Shown here: positions 62,769-64,000 of the stretch, one piece after another
Position numbering within the stretch: the first letter of the stretch is position 1
Layout: every line of letters begins with the position of its first letter
Origin: CALJFL01 sp036961205
GTDB taxonomy: Bacteria; Pseudomonadota; Gammaproteobacteria; Pseudomonadales; Halieaceae
Assembly (NCBI GenBank): GCA_036961205.1
Contig: JBALVI010000008.1
Coordinates: 43,551 to 107,550 of the forward strand
Length of the DNA: 64,000 nt
Reading direction: 5' to 3'
Program-made: the position numbers and the translations under genes
The notes under the pieces: model-generated
The model's database searches: none
What the model was told of the DNA's origin: nothing
The model's input: the letters and a program-made list of their open reading frames with translations, nothing else

Positions 62769-63929
62769 ATGGCTCGTCGAACTCGTCTCAAGTACACCGA
62801 AGACATGCAATCCTATATCTGGGACCGCTATCAGCTAGGTGATTCTGTAAAATCAATTGGCCGGTCTTTTGATCGGCCTTCATCCTCGATTCACAATCTA
62901 CTGGCTCGAACAGGCGGTATTCGGCCTCGTGAGCGGAGACGATCTCCACAGGCGCTCAGCCTAGCGGAGCGCGAGGAAATCTCTCGTGGCCTTGTATCGG
63001 GCTTATCAATCCGTGCAATCGCTGTCCAGTTGGGTCGAGCGCCGTCCACTGTGAGCAGGGAAGTGAAACGTAATGGCGGCGTTTACGCCTACCGAGCAAC
63101 TAGCGCAGACCGAAGTGCATGGGATAGATCGCAAAGGCCCAAAGTCTGTAAACTGGTTCAGAACCGACCACTGTGCCGCAAAGTCGAAATGAAACTGCTG
63201 CGGAAGTGGTCACCAGAGCAAATTGCTGGGTGGCTCAAGATAGAGTGCCCGGGTGATGAGTGGAATCAGGTGTCACACGAAACTATTTATCGCAGTCTGT
63301 TCATTCAAGCACGAGGCGCTTTAAAAAAAGAGCTTCAAGCGTACTTGCGTTCCAAACGGAGTATTCGCCGCGCCAGAACCTCTACCTTAAAAAGCAATGG
63401 TCCAGGCGGTATGCCCAATGCTGTTTCTATCCGCGAAAGACCCGCTTCAGTTGAGGACAGAGCTGTGCCAGGTCACTGGGAAGGAGACTTGATTGAAGGC
63501 ACAAACAAGACCTGTATTGCAACATTGGTTGAGAGGCATTCCCGCTACGTCATGTTGGCGAAGCTGGAGAACAAGCGAACAGAGACCGTTGTGACAGCGC
63601 TTATCAACCAAGCACATGAGCTGCCCAGCGAACTATACAAGTCGTTGACCTGGGACCGTGGTACGGAGATGGCGCAGCATCAGAGGTTTACTCTGGAAAC
63701 CGATATACAGGTCTACTTCTGCGATCCGCAGAGTCCGTGGCAGCGTGGCTCGAATGAAAACACCAACCGTTTACTACGTGACTATCTTCCGAAAGGAACC
63801 GATCTATCGACCCATTCACAAAAGGAACTGAACTGGATTGCCAGGGAGCTAAATGAGCGACCGAGGAAAACCTTGGATTATGAAACACCAGCTGCTAGAT
63901 TTAACGCGTGTGTTGCGTTGACCGGTTGA
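62769..63929 (+). CDS. IS30-family transposase
   Basis: A 386-residue DDE transposase. The N-terminus has helix-turn-helix stretches (SVKSIGRSFDRPSSSIHNLLA and LSIRAIAVQLGRAPSTVSREVKRNG). The catalytic core has Asp in WEGDLIEG, Asp in LTWDRGTEMAQH and Glu in RGSNENTNRLLRDYLPKGTDLS, all intact. Start at ATG 62769; its stop codon lies inside the right inverted repeat. Intact frame and ends suggest a recent, possibly active copy. Confidence 0.95.
   Translation: MARRTRLKYTEDMQSYIWDRYQLGDSVKSIGRSFDRPSSSIHNLLARTGGIRPRERRRSPQALSLAEREEISRGLVSGLSIRAIAVQLGRAPSTVSREVKRNGGVYAYRATSADRSAWDRSQRPKVCKLVQNRPLCRKVEMKLLRKWSPEQIAGWLKIECPGDEWNQVSHETIYRSLFIQARGALKKELQAYLRSKRSIRRARTSTLKSNGPGGMPNAVSIRERPASVEDRAVPGHWEGDLIEGTNKTCIATLVERHSRYVMLAKLENKRTETVVTALINQAHELPSELYKSLTWDRGTEMAQHQRFTLETDIQVYFCDPQSPWQRGSNENTNRLLRDYLPKGTDLSTHSQKELNWIARELNERPRKTLDYETPAARFNACVALTG
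63908..63929 (-). repeat. IS30 right inverted repeat (core)
   Basis: Reverse complement of 62713-62734 over all 22 bases. The transposase stop TGA forms its outermost bases. Confidence 0.9.
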
Positions 63930-63937
63930 GATCACAC

Positions 63938-63990
63938 CTATAAGCGGACTATGGTCTACAATGTTTTGAAAGTCTTCTTTCGACTCATTC
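63938..63990 (+). repeat. Hairpin repeat copy 3, right part
   Basis: CTATAAGCGGACTATGGTCTA leads to TACAAT at 63957-63962 and TCTTTCGACTCA, the same order as in copies 1 and 2. It is the continuation of the repeat begun at 62692. Any gene it serves lies beyond the window. Confidence 0.6.
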
Positions 63991-64000
63991 TAGCCCGGCG

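Larger units (their letters stand above)
62705..63937 (+). mobile_element. IS30-family insertion sequence
   Basis: About 1.23 kb bounded by inverted repeats whose perfect 22-base core begins TCAACCGGTCAACGCAAC; the IS30-like GGTCAACGCAACA block is clear. A single transposase frame fills it. Flanks read CTATGAG on the left and CTATAAG on the right, a possible imperfect target duplication. The exact outer ends are uncertain by a few bases. Confidence 0.88.

Noticed and set aside
60935..63990. Integron-like attC array
   Set aside because: The repeats lie next to single genes like cassette sites, but they lack GTTRRRY/RYYYAAC core boxes and no integrase is present.
1..64000. CRISPR arrays, tRNA or rRNA genes, prophage
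   Set aside because: No regular spaced repeats, no cloverleaf-like or rRNA-like sequence and no phage structural genes were found on reading both strands.

Overview
The window looks like a chromosomal segment of an aerobic to facultative marine-type gammaproteobacterium. The reasons are moderate GC, dense operons with ATGA/GTGA overlaps, two TonB-dependent receptors with TonB boxes of the type LEEVIVTAEKR, many SDRs and P450s, a CecR-YbhGFSR system and an Mtr-type cytochrome conduit. A relative of Halieaceae/Spongiibacteraceae is my guess; nothing here fixes the taxon. I saw no rRNA, tRNA, CRISPR or prophage.

Region 1 (0.2-24 kb) is a catabolic island for a hydrophobic or terpenoid/steroid/aromatic-like substrate, which I cannot identify. 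It holds a ThuA-like protein with a zinc alcohol dehydrogenase, a TonB receptor, and a minus-strand trio (SDR, ABM monooxygenase, SnoaL-like). Next is a four-gene minus-strand operon: Tat-exported molybdenum hydroxylase (Fe-S and Mo subunits), AraC regulator and MFS transporter. The long plus-strand operon has two tandem P450s, three SDRs, a [2Fe-2S] ferredoxin and an amidohydrolase. After it come a third P450, a second ABM protein, a DsbA/HCCA-isomerase-like protein, a flavin-binding protein and an acyl-CoA ligase. A gapped 18-base motif is shared by two promoters of this island.

Region 2 (24.3-32.0 kb) is a complete extracellular electron transfer operon behind an FNR-type box. It encodes a tetraheme NapC/CymA-like quinol dehydrogenase, a ten-motif cytochrome fused to an ethylbenzene-dehydrogenase-like domain with a CX3CH motif, a decaheme MtrA/DmsE protein, an MtrB/PioB barrel and a decaheme OmcA/MtrC lipoprotein. 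That is 34 haem-binding motifs in one operon.

Region 3 (32.1-37.8 kb) is cecR-ybhGFSR, a TetR-controlled ABC-2 efflux operon with a tandem palindromic operator just before cecR.

Region 4 (37.9-56.4 kb) is a purine-catabolism island: a Tat-exported nucleobase deaminase-like protein, a TonB receptor, two nucleobase permeases, 8-oxoguanine deaminase, XdhABC, allantoinase, allantoicase, UraD, UraH, AllA, guanine deaminase and the membrane urate hydroxylase PuuD. Together they cover guanine, 8-oxoguanine, hypoxanthine and xanthine through urate to glyoxylate and urea. No urease is present.

Region 5 (56.4-64 kb) is accessory. It has a large subtilase lipoprotein, a minus-strand operon of very small genes with paired His-rich peptides, a small membrane protein, a Tat-signal cupin, a DUF6946-like protein with a PD-(D/E)XK-like motif, a family of hairpin repeats carrying a -10-like hexamer, and an IS30-family insertion sequence that interrupts one of those repeats.
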